Shown here piece after piece: positions 11,336 to 25,105 of a DNA stretch of 64,000 bases (the first letter of the stretch is position 1; every line of letters starts with the position of its first letter). Below the pieces are notes generated by a model, which did no database searches, had not been told where the DNA came from, and saw only the letters and a program-made list of their open reading frames with translations. The translations under genes were made by a program, and so were the position numbers. Source of the stretch: Prunella strophiata (lineage: Eukaryota; Chordata; Aves; Passeriformes; Prunellidae); the NCBI GenBank assembly GCA_036583965.1, contig JAZBQD010000014.1:40906990-40970989 (forward strand). Reading direction: 5' to 3'.

Positions 11336-14300
11336 ACATGTTATGAGTAGTAATGCAAGAAATAATGCAAGTAATCCAGGAAGGATTATTCTGAGTTTCA
11401 AATGAAATATTTAGCCTAATAAAATACTGGAGGATTTTGTTCTTCTAAAGAACTGAAGAAAAACATTGCTTACATTTCAGAATGGAAATAAATTAAAAAT
11501 AGGTGCTTCTTCAACAATAAAAATCCAATTCTTTTCTAAGCTTGCATTTCAGTGTATTATGTACTTTTCAATTGAAAAATACATATTTTAGACCACTCAG
11601 AAGAAAGAGAGAAACATTTAAATAACCTAAATGAAAAATTTACCAAGTAATTATTGCCAAAGCCGCTTACAGGCCTCAGAATAAAATGAGATTTTGAAAC
11701 ATTAGTAAGCTTACAGAAATCATGAAAGTAGCTAGATTTATTTTTGTCTATGTTACCTTTTCATAAAAACAGCAACAAAACTAAATTGACCTTGACAGGA
11801 AGTGAACACTAAAATAATAACACAGTTCACTGTGTTCTGAGTGAAGAAGAAACATCACTGGTTCTCCCACTACCATTTTTTATTTTGTTTTACTGCACTT
11901 CATCACAGTGTTTAAAAGGAGAGGATTTTATATTGTAAGAGAAGGCAATGGTTTATAGCTTACTTTTACTGCTATGAAGATTAATCTATCACTCGTTCTG
12001 TCGATTGTATTTGACAAGAAGCTTCTTACACTTAAATTTTATCATGTGGTGACAGATAATTCTGCTTGTTTGTGCAATTCCCTGCTTTGCAGAGGCTTCA
12101 CTATGAAGTGTCTCATTATTAATCAGCAGCATTAGATAGGATTTTTGTACCATATAGGCTTAAAAAAGGGGAAAAACCTCAAGCAATAGCCAAACCTGTT
12201 GATGAATGTGGAAAGGATGAAAGGAAAAACATCTTCTCAACATCACAGTGAAATGGTGGCAAACATTATTTCCTGAGAGGACAGAAAATAGCAATTTGTT
12301 GGAAGCAGAAATATACTGTAAATAGAATACCTACTTTTCACATTTCTTGACTTGTGCTCCCATCAAAATTGCAGAGATAGTACACATAACACATTAAGTA
12401 CATTATAAGCACCACTAAGTAACACATCTGAAAATACCATTATTTTGTGAAAAATATTCATGGATCCATAAAGCAAAGCAATTCATTATTGTTGGTGCAC
12501 TTAATTCTAAAGAATGCAGATGTATTTGGATTTGTGGAATTCTTTGCTTAGAGCCAAGAGTCCCAAAACATCTTTTCAGGGAATTTACACCAAATCCACA
12601 GGGCCTATTGTCATTCCTCCAGTAGACCTCAGCCTTGCTTTGATCAGTCATTCAGCAGTGAGAGCAATCTCTGTGCCTGTTCAATTTTTTTCTCAATTTA
12701 CTAGCAATGTCCGCACAGAGACTGGCTGCAATCATACTTCTTTCTCTTCTACTTTGCCAAGAAAATTAAGGGTCTGTGCACTTTCTGTCTGTTTAGATGT
12801 AAAAAACACTACAATCTGGGAAAAAATGTCTTACATCCCTTCTTTTTTTGGCATGAGTAGCTAGACAGAGTAATAAAGGAAAGGATTTATGTGGGGAAAA
12901 CTACCAAAATTACTCTGTTACTGACTTTGTTTTATATGAAAACTTGATCTTTAGTTTTATTTTGTTAAGGATGGCTTTAAGGCAATGCTATATTTTTTAA
13001 AAATGGATTAATATTGAAAATGTTTCTTTCATGTTTTGGACATAACTTGGGAGATAACTCACTTATTATGCTCACAAGAATTTAAATTTCTTACAGTGTG
13101 AATGTCACTTCTCTGGTACATGAAGATGTGCAACATTTATGTGAAATATCAGGAAAAAATCCATTCTTCTATCAATGCATCTACAAGGAAGAGCTTGCTG
13201 TTATCACACTATTCAACCATTTTCTGTGACTTTGGAGAGGCTTAGCTGAGAGAGGTTTTCATTTTTGCGTACAGAAAGGTTGAGAAGGGAGAACAGAGCT
13301 CGAAGGGTCATCAAAGGACATAGGTTTTCATGGAGCCAGCAGACATTTGGGTGGGCAAGCCAATCAGCCTGCACATTCCCTAGAGAGGTTGCAGAGTCCC
13401 AAGAAATTTAGTGAAACAACTTGTCATGTTTAATTTACAGATAAATTTCCTATCTGAAGAACACAAGTTAATAATTCCTTGCTGCTTTGTTGCAAAGTCT
13501 GCTAGCCAATTACTCTTTTTTTGTCTCTCTCTTTTTTTTTTTTTTAAGTGACTTTACAGCTTGTAAATAAATAAATAAATTCAGAAATATCTGCACATTT
13601 TACATTAAATGACATCTAGGATCTAATCTATCTCATATATTGCAAGCTGCTTCAGGGTACACACAATGTATGCAAGGATATCTTAGTCACTAAGGATGAA
13701 TATAAGAGCCTTGTCATTATAATGATACCTATCCCTAAAGAAGAATTTCTCTGATAGACCAAATTTGACACTGATTTGTCACTGACTTAACACAGATCTC
13801 ACACTGGTTTACAAAATGTTGCAATACTGTCATAATGCAATGGTGAATTACACCTGCTATAAGACTTTATTATAGTAAAAGTAGAAAGGTATAGATCTAC
13901 ATAATTTCATGTGAACTCATCTCTGTGAAAAGAATCTTGAGTAATTCCCATTTTTCTCATGAAAGATTTCCTAGTTATTGAAATAATAGCTTTCCTTTGT
14001 CATGTCTAGATGCTTACTAAGAAAATGAAAGAATTTTATTACTCCCATAAATTGGTTTGAAAATCTCTACTGCTATATGCAATGATAGGCATGGGGTTGT
14101 GTGAAATAATGCTACTAGGACCCTTTTCATTTTTCAGATATGGAGCATTAATTGGAGTTTAAGACACAGTACCATGACTCTCTGTTCAAGCTTCTTAGAC
14201 AAATTTCTCTAGTGGTTGCAGGGGAATTATTTTGATGACATACACTAGAGTAACTTGTTAATCTGCTGGCAAATACCTGAGAAGCTTTTTTGGGTTTATA

Positions 14301-15780
14301 AAAGGGAGCATGCCATGGCATGTCAGCATCATCTGACCTAAAATCTGAAGAGCATCACACTCTTTAGCAGCTTGAATAAGTTTTCTGAGTTGAGATAATG
14401 TCATTCTGAAGCATGAATAAGAAGTGTAAGACCTTTCAGAAAACAAATCTGGTGAGATTCAGCACCCATGTACTACTCATGTACAAGCTTCACTCTTTGT
14501 GCCTCAGTGCAACAACCATTTCTTGAATTGTGCTTGATTATAATTTTATTGTATATTCTTATATTACCTCTGAGGGATAAAAGCTCTCTAAAAAGAAGCA
14601 GGTGGAATGAAGATCAAAAGAAGGCAAGAACACAAATTTGTAAAATAATATTCTCTACTAATTTATGTAAGATTCTCTTTAAAGTAGTGTACTCTGTCAG
14701 GTAGAAAAGCTACTGCTCAACCACTCAGCCACTGCTCTGACTTTTCTTTTTAAATTTTAAATATTTTCTGCTCTCTGAATTAGCAAGGCTCTCTTGTAGT
14801 ACAAACCGATTATCATCTCCTAATATCTCCATAAGCTAATGTTGGTAAGCATGTGAAGAAATGGATATGGAGAACACAACACAACCTCTTGTGCCTCTTT
14901 AAAAATAGCAGACCAAAAATACCTGAGTGAGTAACAGAGGATAGCCAATGATTGTTTCCATCACTAAATTATTCCACAGGCATCTTCAGTCCATCCATGA
15001 CCAGTCTGTAACACCTCTTTGCTTCTGCCCTCTAGATAAAGGGTTCATAAGGCATGTCTATAAGCTAAACCTAAAGCCCTAGAGATGTGAAGATACTCTC
15101 TAAAATTGGGATGTAATTTATAGCTCTAAGATTGACAGGCAAATCTTTATTTCAATGGATTCAATGGATAAACTGTTAGTTGCAGGTTTGCTCCAAGTTA
15201 AGATCTTAAGACAGGTTGCTCCTTTGGAAATACAACTACAAACTGCTGAGGTACTTTAAGATACTGAAATAAATTGAATTCTTTCATGACCAACACCGGG
15301 AGATTTAATTTTTTAGAATCTTTTTATATTCAGGTCTATCCACAGTCTATACAAATTAAGGTAATAATAATAGGTATGGCATGAAGATTTCCTTGATTTT
15401 TTCTTCTCTTCCATTTGTGCCATAGGTTTATTCCTGTTGACCAAAAAGCCTTTTTGAATCCAGCCCCAGGAACATCTGCTCAAACAGAACTTGGGAAACA
15501 TGTAAAATTCATAAATTTTGCCTAGAACAGTGTCCAAATCAGAGAATTTGAAAAAAAAATGTGTCTAACAAAAGAGCTGCTGCCAGACACAGAAAGCTAA
15601 TGCTGACCCTATTTCCAGATAACAATGGTAATGACACCTAATGACCTTCTTGGGAAAATAAAAGGTTTCTATTGAAAATTCACATAAATACCTCTGATTA
15701 TAAGAAAACAGTGGACAACTTTTGTAATGACATTTTATGCATCATTCCAATCTCACAAAGCACAATGTGTTTATTATTTT

Positions 15781-16110
15781 TGGAAACCAAAGAATGCCAT
15801 CAGATATTCACAAAGTGGGTCACAAGTTAATTAATAGTCTCAAGAAGTGGCAAATTTAATTAACACTAAGGACTACTTTCCCTTGTAAATATGTTATGTG
15901 AATGAAGTTCTGTAGTTAGTGAGATGAATGTAAAAAATGCATATATAGCCTAAGAGCAAAGCAGAAAATTATTGCACACCTTGCTAAACAGTGGCCTATT
16001 AAATAATTTTCAAATAGAGATGGAATTAAGAGGCACACTGTATTGAAAATTATACTTAATTATCAATGTTTTAAAATGAAATTTAATGAATTAATTCAGT
16101 GGTAATTTGA
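15781..16110. promoter_or_regulatory. possible conserved non-coding element
   Basis: Unique AT-rich sequence with several TTAATTAA-, TAATTA- and ATTTAAT-type motifs, which resemble homeodomain and POU sites. It is free of simple repeats and transposon signatures. Such clustering is common in vertebrate developmental enhancers, but AT-rich DNA also yields it by chance. No target gene is visible. Confidence 0.15.
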
Positions 16111-18459
16111 GCCATAAAGCAGAATGTAACCTGCTTTCCAGAAATTCAGAGACAAGAGAAAAAAATGCCTTACCCTGCATTCCATGCTATGTCATAGGGC
16201 TGAAATGTGTTAGGTGTAAGTAGATTTGGGGAATTTCCTTCTGCCTAAAAGGAAAACAGGATTTTTTTTATACTCTTGCAAAAAGGGTCATGACAGATTT
16301 AAGGGGGATTTATACAGCAATTCTCCATTGTGTTCAGTCCAACTGTTTTTAGCAATGTCACACATTCATATAGATGAAAAAGTATGGAAGGGTTATTTTA
16401 ATAGTTCTCATGAATAAACATGCAAACCTCCTCTTTTAGGATTTGAAACCGCAGGGTTTTCTTCTTAAGACTGGCACTTCTCAAATAGAGATTCTTTGCC
16501 TTGCATAGGCTTCTTGCCTATAAATCATGGTTGCATACACAGTCAGATGGAAAGTAAAACCTTTTAAGTTATCTAGTACAATGTATGTTCTCTTTTTATT
16601 CTGTATTTTAACCTCTGATACTCATAAAAAAAGTAGCACATTGAAGGCATGCATTAGATGATTTAATGATTTTATGCAGCACTGCATTTCTTGTCAGAGA
16701 CACAGCAGAGAACCTTTTTAGCATAACACAGCAAAAGGGATAACAATGTTAATGAGACTAGAGGAGTGGTAAGAGTTACAAAGAATGGCTCTATTTTTCT
16801 ACAAGTCAAAATTTGGCAGAAAGATATGGGAGGTTAACAAATAAGTCTGTATTATTGAGAAGCTGTAAGCAACGGACAGGAATGAGCAATAGTAAATCAG
16901 AAGCCTGATTGACCATGGATTATCATCATACAATCCATAACACACAGATTCTTGATCTTATGTTTCTAGAAGTCCTGATGTTGATTTTTATGGTTGCTTC
17001 TTTAAATCTAGTTCAGACTATCAACAGACAGATGCTGCAAGCAAAAGTGTTAGATCTCAGTTGTGGTCATCAAAATAAAAATGGCAATGAGTTCTTGAGA
17101 ATTCAAAATCTGAACTAGAGTCTGGAGGAGAGATACAGGATACCATTCAAATGAGACGGGTAAGGTTGTTATGTACTTGATTCAAATAAATTATTAAAGG
17201 ATAAAGTATTGATTCATTTTATGCTAAAAAATGTATCATACATGAAATGAACATATATGTATACAGTTTTAGATCTCTACCAATGGGGAATAAAGTGTCT
17301 CAATTAAACAATTAAAATTGATAAAACAACATTACTTGTACATCTTCTTAAATGCCTTAACTTGCGTGGCTGCATACGAAATATGTACAAATGAATATCA
17401 AAGTTAAACTGCAGTAGCTTGCTCAGAAGATTAAGCCCTGGAATTTGCAAGTGATTCCAAGGTTGAAGGGTGGTGTCAATACATTGAATGAAATGAGTTA
17501 AAAGGGGAACTGCAGGAAAAGGGTGACGACCTAATGGCAATGCCAGGTCATGAGATTGAATGAACAAGGGGCGTGTTGTTGGAAATAAAGCTTGTGTCAA
17601 ATCCCATGTCTTGTTTGGAAGAATTAATTCACAATTAAAGAAGAGTTAGAAGCTGAATTTTAGTTGTAAAAGTCTTGTAAATTGATTGTGTTAATTGGGA
17701 CAAAACATAACTCAAAGTGTCTATCTCTGGCTCACATAAAATAATATTTCTGAAGTAAAATGCGACAATGATTCTGTTGGGTTCTAGAAGAAAGGAATAT
17801 GCTATTAAATGATCAACAGATTGTGCTCAAAACTTGACAGAAGTGGCTACAGATCTTATAATAACAATATTTCACCCTATATCTGGGAAAAAATTCAAAA
17901 GGTACTCAAATATTGCCATTATGTCTGCTGGTGAAAACTTTGTATCTTTATCCAAAAGAACTGCCTCTGGATACACCTTCAAATAGAAGCCCTACAGTTC
18001 CCCTGAGATGTCTGAAGGGAATTACAGGCAGGGAATTTTCTTCAGGGTGAAGTGAATTGTTATCAATCTTGCCACCTTGTCAAAGGCACTGAAAAGACCC
18101 TACAGAGTCATGCTTGTTATTATTTCACTGAAATACTTCTACTTGGAATGAAATTTGTTTCTGAAGTACAAACAAACTTGTGCATGTACAGCTAACCATA
18201 TTTTTCTATATGAGCTATTAGTTAAACCTACTTCAGGCAGTGTGATTTCTTCTCTTCATATTTTGTGGAGGGGTTTTACTCCCTGTTTGTTAGTTCTATT
18301 AATCCCAAGGCAGAAATGAACACAGCTCTGGAAGGAAAGATAATTATCATAATTATTTACAATCTGTGTGTGTGCGACCAGCTGATATGTTGTATTTTAC
18401 AATTTTCCAGATGTTATGGCAGTTCTGCCAGGACTTAGTTGACAAATCTTTCTGCAACA

Positions 18460-18534
18460 TTAGGTTCAATAATATGAAATTCTATTAGGTCCAATAATAT
18501 GAAATTATATTAGGTCCAATAATATGAAATATAT
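18460..18534. repeat. tandem repeat, 25-bp unit, 3 copies
   Basis: Three adjacent 25-bp units start at 18460, 18485 and 18510, each built on TTAGG[T/C]CCAATAATATGAAA-like sequence (the first unit reads TTC in place of TCC). The copies differ mainly near their ends. Close similarity between units suggests fairly recent expansion. The number of copies is likely to vary between individuals. Confidence 0.95.
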
Positions 18535-21500
18535 TGTTTGTAAAACTTCCAAATTATTTTTTTTCTGTGGGTTTTCAGTCAGACTGCTACCACAGTCACT
18601 TTTTTAGAGCATGCTGAGAACACTAAAAGGAGTTAGAGGTTAGAATACATTTAATTTAACACAATTTAATTTAACATAATCTATATGAAAAAAGCCTTAT
18701 GAATGAATGTAATTTAAAGGCTGTGATATGGTAGTAAGGCTTTGAAAAAAAAATTCTTGTCCTACCACATCCTTGAAAACATCTTGAAAATGGTTGCAAC
18801 CTTTTGAAATTACATCTGGATTTTTGAAAAATCACTTTTCTGCAAGTGTTAGTTAGACAATATGTCTTCTCTCTGTCCTTTTTGGAGTCTTTTAGTCCAG
18901 GTTATGCTGGAGAATTCTGGCTTGTATGTTTTCAGTTTTCATTGATTACAGGGAAGGAGCCATCTCTTCCAGGAGGAATCTTCTCCAGTTGAACCACACA
19001 ACCTTCAGAGATGACACCTTTTCTTTTCCCGCCAAGCTAACTATTTAAAAAGATCACAATCTACAGTCTCTAGTAACAAATAAAATAATTGCTCTATTGT
19101 GTAGCTATACAAACCAAGAGGCTTAAAAATATTCACCCTTAACTTCATTCACTGTGCTGTGAAACACAAGTATGAGATGTTAATATCTTTCAGGATCTAA
19201 ATGCCTTTGTTGGGTTTGTTTTCAATGGGTTAATAGAAGTTTTTGAAGAAGGAGAGTGACAGACAGAGAGGCAATCAAACTCTTGACTCAAAGTCTGGAG
19301 CAGCATAGTGAAGATTGACTTTTTGAGGTAACATCATATTTATCTTCTATATCTTAAAATTTCTATTAATATCTACAGTTATTGTCCTACTACCAATGCT
19401 GCAATGCATTTTATTCAGCCTTTGCACTGCTTATTTATCTTTGGTCTCATATACTACATATATAGCTTTTCTATTATAAAACGATCATTAAAGTTTTGCT
19501 ATGCAGTGAGAAAAAAATAATGATCTGTACATACACATACATTAGTTTTCTTCATTTGTACCCACCAGTTAGACACATATAGCTACCACATAAGTGTCTC
19601 AGTTATATCTGGTTCATTCCATTCCTTTTTTATAGAGAAGACTGCAAGCATTCAGAAGGAATAGTGGCTAGGTCTTCTTTTCTATATGGAAGCTGTATGC
19701 ATTTCTGTCAAATCACTGCATTGTGAATAACCAGCCCAGTTAGCTCACATAAGTTATGCATGTAACCTTTTTTTCATTCTTTTTAGTGTAACTCAATGGA
19801 AACTGCTAGTGCACTGTGTGACAGTCAGCCTCATCCATTAAGTTCTCAGTCCCTGAGCATTTTCAGGGCATGGAAACCATCAGACTCTTACAAAAGTACT
19901 AGAAGCTCTCCAGTGACACTTAACTATTCCCTTTTATTCAGCTCTACTATGCCAAGAAGAGCCAAGTCTTGCTTTCAGGCAGTCTGGTACAGAATTCCTC
20001 TGATCCATCTCTGCAAACAAAATAAATGCTGGTTCTAATGCCTCGGGGTCAATTTGTCTGAGGAGGTGGAGAGAAAAAGTAAACGTGGACATACAGAAAG
20101 CTCTTGAGTTACTCTCACTTGACAGGACCTTTGCTCTCTGCTTGCCCACATCAGGGTCCATGAAAACTTGGGGTTACTAAACAAAAGCTAGAAAGAGATT
20201 TTTGTAAAGCTGATGTCTTTTTGCAAGAGAATGTTTGTTAAATGAGGAAAAAAAATCAAGTTACTTAAAGCATCTACCCAATTCAGAACCTCAGAAATGT
20301 TCCTCAGTATGCTACGGTTACTGTCTACATTCTCAAATCTTTTAAAGGAGGATGAAACAGGACAGGCAGGTTTGTATTAATGACAAAGACTCAGAAATAA
20401 GATTGCAGTTGTGCTTCTGTTTGCAGCAGTATAGACCAAGAATCACTTAATCCTAGACATAAAAGAATTTTCCTTGCAAACTCTCAGATAATCCTTCAAC
20501 CAGATGTCAGCAGCAGAATAATTTCAAATGGATAATTGCTTATCTAAACCCACCATCAATAGTGGCTTACTTACCTGTTCACATTATTTGTATTCAAGGT
20601 GCTTTTTCCTTTACATAGAGCAGGAGAGAACATTAACAACAAATAAATAAATAAACCAAACAAAAGCATCCCCCACCCCGCCAAAAAAAAAAAAAAACCC
20701 TCTGTGAATTACCTTTCCCTGAAACAGATGACAGAACTAAGCTGCTATTACAGACTATGTTTCAGCTTACAGAGGCCCCATCCTCTCTTTCTGTGGGAAG
20801 GAGAGTCCACGCTCTTGAAGCTGTTCTCACCATCACACATTCAACTCTTCAGTGGACAGAGAGCGTCATCAGTTCTTCTAGTTTTGTAGGAAAGGCTGCA
20901 AACAGCAAATCATGCAAGGTCAATCACCCTCTCCCTGGATGTCTGTAGGGTGTGAAGGTTGTTAGCTAAAGCTATTCATGCTCTGAGCTGAAACAGAATG
21001 GGTCCCCACATGACTGTTCTAGAAACTATTAGTGCATAAGTGTTTCTAGTAAACTAGCATTTTGTAAATTATTTCTGGATCAGAGATGGCTTCTGTCTTT
21101 TCTTTCTTCATGCCTGGGAATACTGACATGTCCCCAGAGACTGCAAAAGTCCAAATATAACACTTATCTACTGCAGTATTACTCCCAAATGTGAACTTAA
21201 GCTTTCATCACAGTGACAAACAAGGGGAAGTCTCTTTTTCTGAATGTCGTTTCTTCAATTACAAAACTTGCTTTTGCTGATTGAACTTTTAACTTTGAAG
21301 TGATATCTCAGCTACATCTTGAAATATATTAGTTGAAAAAGTCACTTTAACTCATCTTTAAACAGGCAGAATACCAATGGCAAAGCTTTAGATCTTTTAC
21401 CTCTATATTTGCCAGTTCTCTGGTTTCACATGATGCGTCTTGTCTCAAAAATCTTTGAGAAAAGTTTTTAAAATTTTTTTAAAGTTCAGAAGTATCTTTA

Positions 21501-23791
21501 GATTACTCAGCCTGAGTGTCTGTTACAAGGATGTGCCTGTAAAGTTGTATCTTCAGAGCTCATCAACAAATACAACATGAACCTTGCATAAATGCTGATT
21601 CTGCAGTGCCAAATATTGGTCTGTGAAGTAATTGAGATATTTAGCTATCACCATATAATTAACATTTTCTTCCTTTTCACACTGGTACTTATTTCCTTTT
21701 AAGACAAAATTCAGTATTATATACATCTTTGATTTTTATTTTTTAAAGATCTTATTGGTGGTTTGGTATGTTAGGCCATGACACATTTGGTGGGAATAAG
21801 AGGTAATGATAATGGTAGTCTTCAAGGATCATCATTCCCTAGTTCAATTCTTACCTTTTCTTTTGAACAAGAATTATATAATATTTTTATTTCCCAAAGA
21901 AACAACAAAATTATGTTAAAAATGGAATTGCTTCATTGGCCTTTCCAGCACTGATGTGATAAGCTATTACAGCAATATAAACATCTTAATTGTCACTCTT
22001 TTGATCATTTTGGTACCAAGAAATGCATCAAGAGGTGACTGTACCTGAGATATCCCAGAGGCTTGATTGCCTGTTATAAATTTCCTTACAGAAGCATTGC
22101 TATAGTAAAGGTTGTGTCAGCAGTTTCATTATAATGCCATTTTTCAAGAGGTGATAACTCAACTGTAAAGGTTGCTATGAGCTCAGCAAGGTCACAGTTC
22201 TCAAAGCCAGTTTATCTAAATTATCAAAATATTTGATAAATTAAATAAAATAATGTAAATTATATAAATATTTATAGTTGATCATGAAGAAAATATAGTT
22301 AGGAATTCAGAATTATCTATTGTAATTGCTTGTTCATTTTCTAATCTAAACCATTTCAGATGTCATTTATAACTGTGATATTTTTACATATTTTAATTCC
22401 ACAGCAACACAGAAAGGTTCACTCACTATTCTTGGTAAAACCACTTACAATCTTCTAAACAAAAAACCACTTCCAAATGGAAGCTGACAACTGGTGCTCA
22501 TACTTGGACACAGTATTTCATGTAATTAACCATCACTTTCTGATACTGGCTAAATATATAATATTTCTGTGTGTTTAACCTTCCAAGCATACAGACAGAA
22601 TATTGTAGAGGATAGTGAAGAAATGTTTAAAAGTTAAATTTGATCATCATTGTTGGTTAGATATCAAATATCCCGCATCAGATTCTAATGACAATTTTAA
22701 TAGAATGAGATGGTATTTGAAGGTTAGTTTAATAAACATCAAAAAGCCAATAAAAAGTTTTCAAGGGTTGAACTCAGTTAAACCTGAGTACTTCCATGAG
22801 TCTCTATAAAGCTTACGACTCTACCTAAGTTTGGAAATTACTTTGATGAATGATGTCTGACACCTGTAAGAATTTAATGCTATCCAGATGTGTTGTTTTT
22901 ATTCTTGGTTCGTCCCTGAATTGATCTTCAAAGTAATGCTTACTACCTAATAGATGTGATGGAAATGTTGATAGATTCATGGTGGACTGTCTGTCTCTTC
23001 ACAGGAGCTTGAATATAGTGCATTGAATATAGCAGGTTTTCTGTTAGGTAATAAAGATTCTTTTCAGTGGTAGGCACCTGACTCTTGTTGAAAGCCATTG
23101 GGTTCAGTGGCTTCACTTCTACTTAAAACACCAGGAGTCCACCTCACAGAGCATTTTCTGCTCAGAATAAGGTAGAGAAAATGAAAAGATTTTTAATCAA
23201 AAAATCTTGATTGCCTCCACTTCCAGTTATGTCCCTTCCACCAAGTTTTATTTACTGTTTCAGCCTAGACAGTTCATTATATCATCAGAGACTTTTACAG
23301 ATACAGAGGTCACAACATGTACATTTTGAACAATGCTTTGAATGTGTTATATCTTCTGTTCTTTTTTTCCAACAGTACCTCAGTGGCCCTGTCTCACTGT
23401 GCTAGACAGTGTCATCCACAATGTTACCTTTTACCCTTGCCTTTATTGATTATGCATCAGAATATATGGCATCCATAATGTAAAAAACCCTGAGTCTTTA
23501 TGAAAGACAGACAGTATTTGCTGAAGTTATGATCCTTTCAGAATGACCCACTGCCTGCACACTTTGGCATTTAGGGGCAGCCATAAAGAATGGCTCAAAG
23601 GTATAATGAACCCCTGAGGAATGACCATGATGTGTGCAACCCTCAGTACCCATACACCTACAGACAACATAATATAGACACAAAATATTTGCACCTCTGA
23701 ATGTTCAAGTTAAATCTTTCTTGGAGATTTTTTTTTCATTTTTGTTGGATTATTTAGTTTGAACTAATCATACAATCACGCTGTTGTTATA

Positions 23792-23793
<2 letters not shown>

Positions 23794-23835
<42 letters not shown>
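23794..23835. repeat. (TTA)14 microsatellite
   Basis: Fourteen perfect TTA units in a row. This is the longest perfect trinucleotide repeat in the window and a likely length-polymorphic marker. Confidence 0.97.
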
Positions 23836-23836
<1 letters not shown>

Positions 23837-24414
23837 GCTATAGGGGATAGCAATACATAAAAGGTAAAATGCATTTTTGTTTAAAATTTATCTTATCTCA
23901 AATAACAATTTTTTTTTTTTTTTATTGCGTTTAAAGGGTTTTTAAAATTAGGTATTTATCTTATGGCCTCCACGTCATTTTAACAGTAATAGTATTTTAT
24001 ATATAGAATATTCAAAGTCTAATAATATAGAAAAGCAACCAGATTTTAAATTTTTTTCTACATGGTCCAACACACTTAATGTAATTTCTGCTAAGAAATA
24101 ACACATATTTCCATTTGAAAAACTTGCAGAGAAAACTAGATAGTAAGGTTGTTCTTACTGGATGTTATATTGTTGATTGTTTAACAATTCTTTTGCCAGT
24201 TATCATGAGTTTTTCCATCAGGAAGCAATAGTTAAATAGAACGTAAGTGAAAAATAAGAAATTCAACATTACCAAAGTGGGCCTATGTTTCTGTACAATA
24301 GTAACAGTGAGCATTACATACATCACAAATATTTTTTTGTATTTTCTTTCTACTGCTTTGGTAGTGTCAAAATAGCTAATATTCTACCCCTCCATTTCTG
24401 AATGAGAAGTATGA

Positions 24415-24650
24415 TAATTTAATTAATGTTTAAATTCTAGGAGCTGCTGAAGATCACACATAATCCAATTAATTTTTATTCAATTATTTTAATAGCAAAC
24501 CACTTTGCTATAATTACACTTAATCCCCTGATTTTTCTCCTCAGCTGTTTATCAAGAGTCTGTATGATATCTTTGAGGAAATCATACTGGGGTATAATTA
24601 TCAGCAATCTCCAATGGAATTAATGCACTAAATAGTACTCAATTATGAGC
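24415..24650. promoter_or_regulatory. possible conserved non-coding element
   Basis: Repeat-free AT-rich sequence with closely spaced TTTAATTAATG, CCAATTAATTTTT and ATAATTACAC motifs, all carrying the TAAT core bound by homeodomain proteins, and other TAAT cores nearby. It has the look of a developmental enhancer. Base composition alone could explain the motif density. Confidence 0.18.
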
Positions 24651-24919
24651 AACATTGCATTGCTGAACGGGTTAGTTTGGAAGAATGCAATACATAGTTT
24701 GAAGCTTCTGAGCCGCTTTCCCCAGAGCTTTTGGGAAGAGGAGACAATACAGTTATTTCTCCCACTAACTGATACTGAACAAAGACATGCCAAGATAGAG
24801 GCTAGAACTGATTCAAGGAAAAGAATTGCAACCAGGCCCTTCTGAGCACTGTGGATGTATATTGATTTTTAAATATTAGAAATTACTTTCAGCAGTATCA
24901 TATTCTCATATACATATGG

Positions 24920-25105
24920 GAGTTGAGCACAAGCTCCCTCTGGATGTGGTCACAACACCAAGCCTGACAGAGTTCAAGAAGCATTTGGACAACACCCTGG
25001 GGCACATGGTGTGACTCTAGGAGATGGTCCCGTGCAGGACCAGGGGTTGGACTTGATGATTCTTGTGGGTTTCTTCCAACTTAGTATATTTTATGATTCT
25101 GTGAT
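24920..25105 (+). mobile_element. CR1 LINE, 5'-truncated 3' end
   Basis: CR1 elements are non-LTR retrotransposons that dominate bird genomes and are usually 5'-truncated. This copy contains the familiar CR1 3' sequence: GGATGTGGTCACA, then GAGTTCAAGAAGCATTTGGA, then GGTTGGACTTGATGATTCTT. It ends in the diagnostic octamer-type repeat ATTTTATGATTCTGTGAT near 25105. CR1 lacks a poly-A tail, and none is present. The order of motifs puts it on the plus strand. It is too short to encode any part of the reverse transcriptase and is inert. The good match of the 3' end suggests a moderately old copy. Confidence 0.93.

Larger units (their letters stand above)
9237..18459. other. AT-rich unique DNA, no supported gene
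   Basis: No gene is supported here. The longest frame is plus 12514-12864 (116 codons); it has no recognisable domain. Small simple repeats occur: (TTTA)n at 11313-11335, T14 at 13532-13545 and (TAAA)n at 13564-13580. A perfect 14-bp palindrome built on CATGCCA lies at 14309-14322. The part at 15781-16110 looks like a conserved non-coding element by motif content and is listed separately. Confidence 0.7.
18535..24919. other. AT-rich unique DNA, no supported gene
   Basis: No gene is recognised. The stretch contains an ATAA repeat with a C/A-rich patch and A15 at 20640-20700, (TTA)14 at 23794-23835 and T15 at 23909-23923. Open frames do not exceed 80 codons. Two sub-regions (about 22100-22330 and 24415-24650) are free of repeats and carry TAAT-core motifs, as conserved non-coding elements often do. 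Confidence 0.7.

Noticed and set aside
12514..12864. 116-codon plus-strand open frame
   Set aside because: No recognisable domain, and it overlaps a 78-codon minus-strand frame. This length is expected by chance in 64 kb of double-stranded sequence.
13350..13420. Resemblance to the CR1 phrase CCCAGAGAGGTTGTGGAGTC
   Set aside because: Only about 20 bases (CCTAGAGAGGTTGCAGAGTC) match and the flanks do not continue the CR1 order, so it is not called as an element.
14309..14322. Perfect 14-bp palindrome built on CATGCCA
   Set aside because: Perfect palindromes of this length are expected a few times by chance in a window of this size, and there is no other context.
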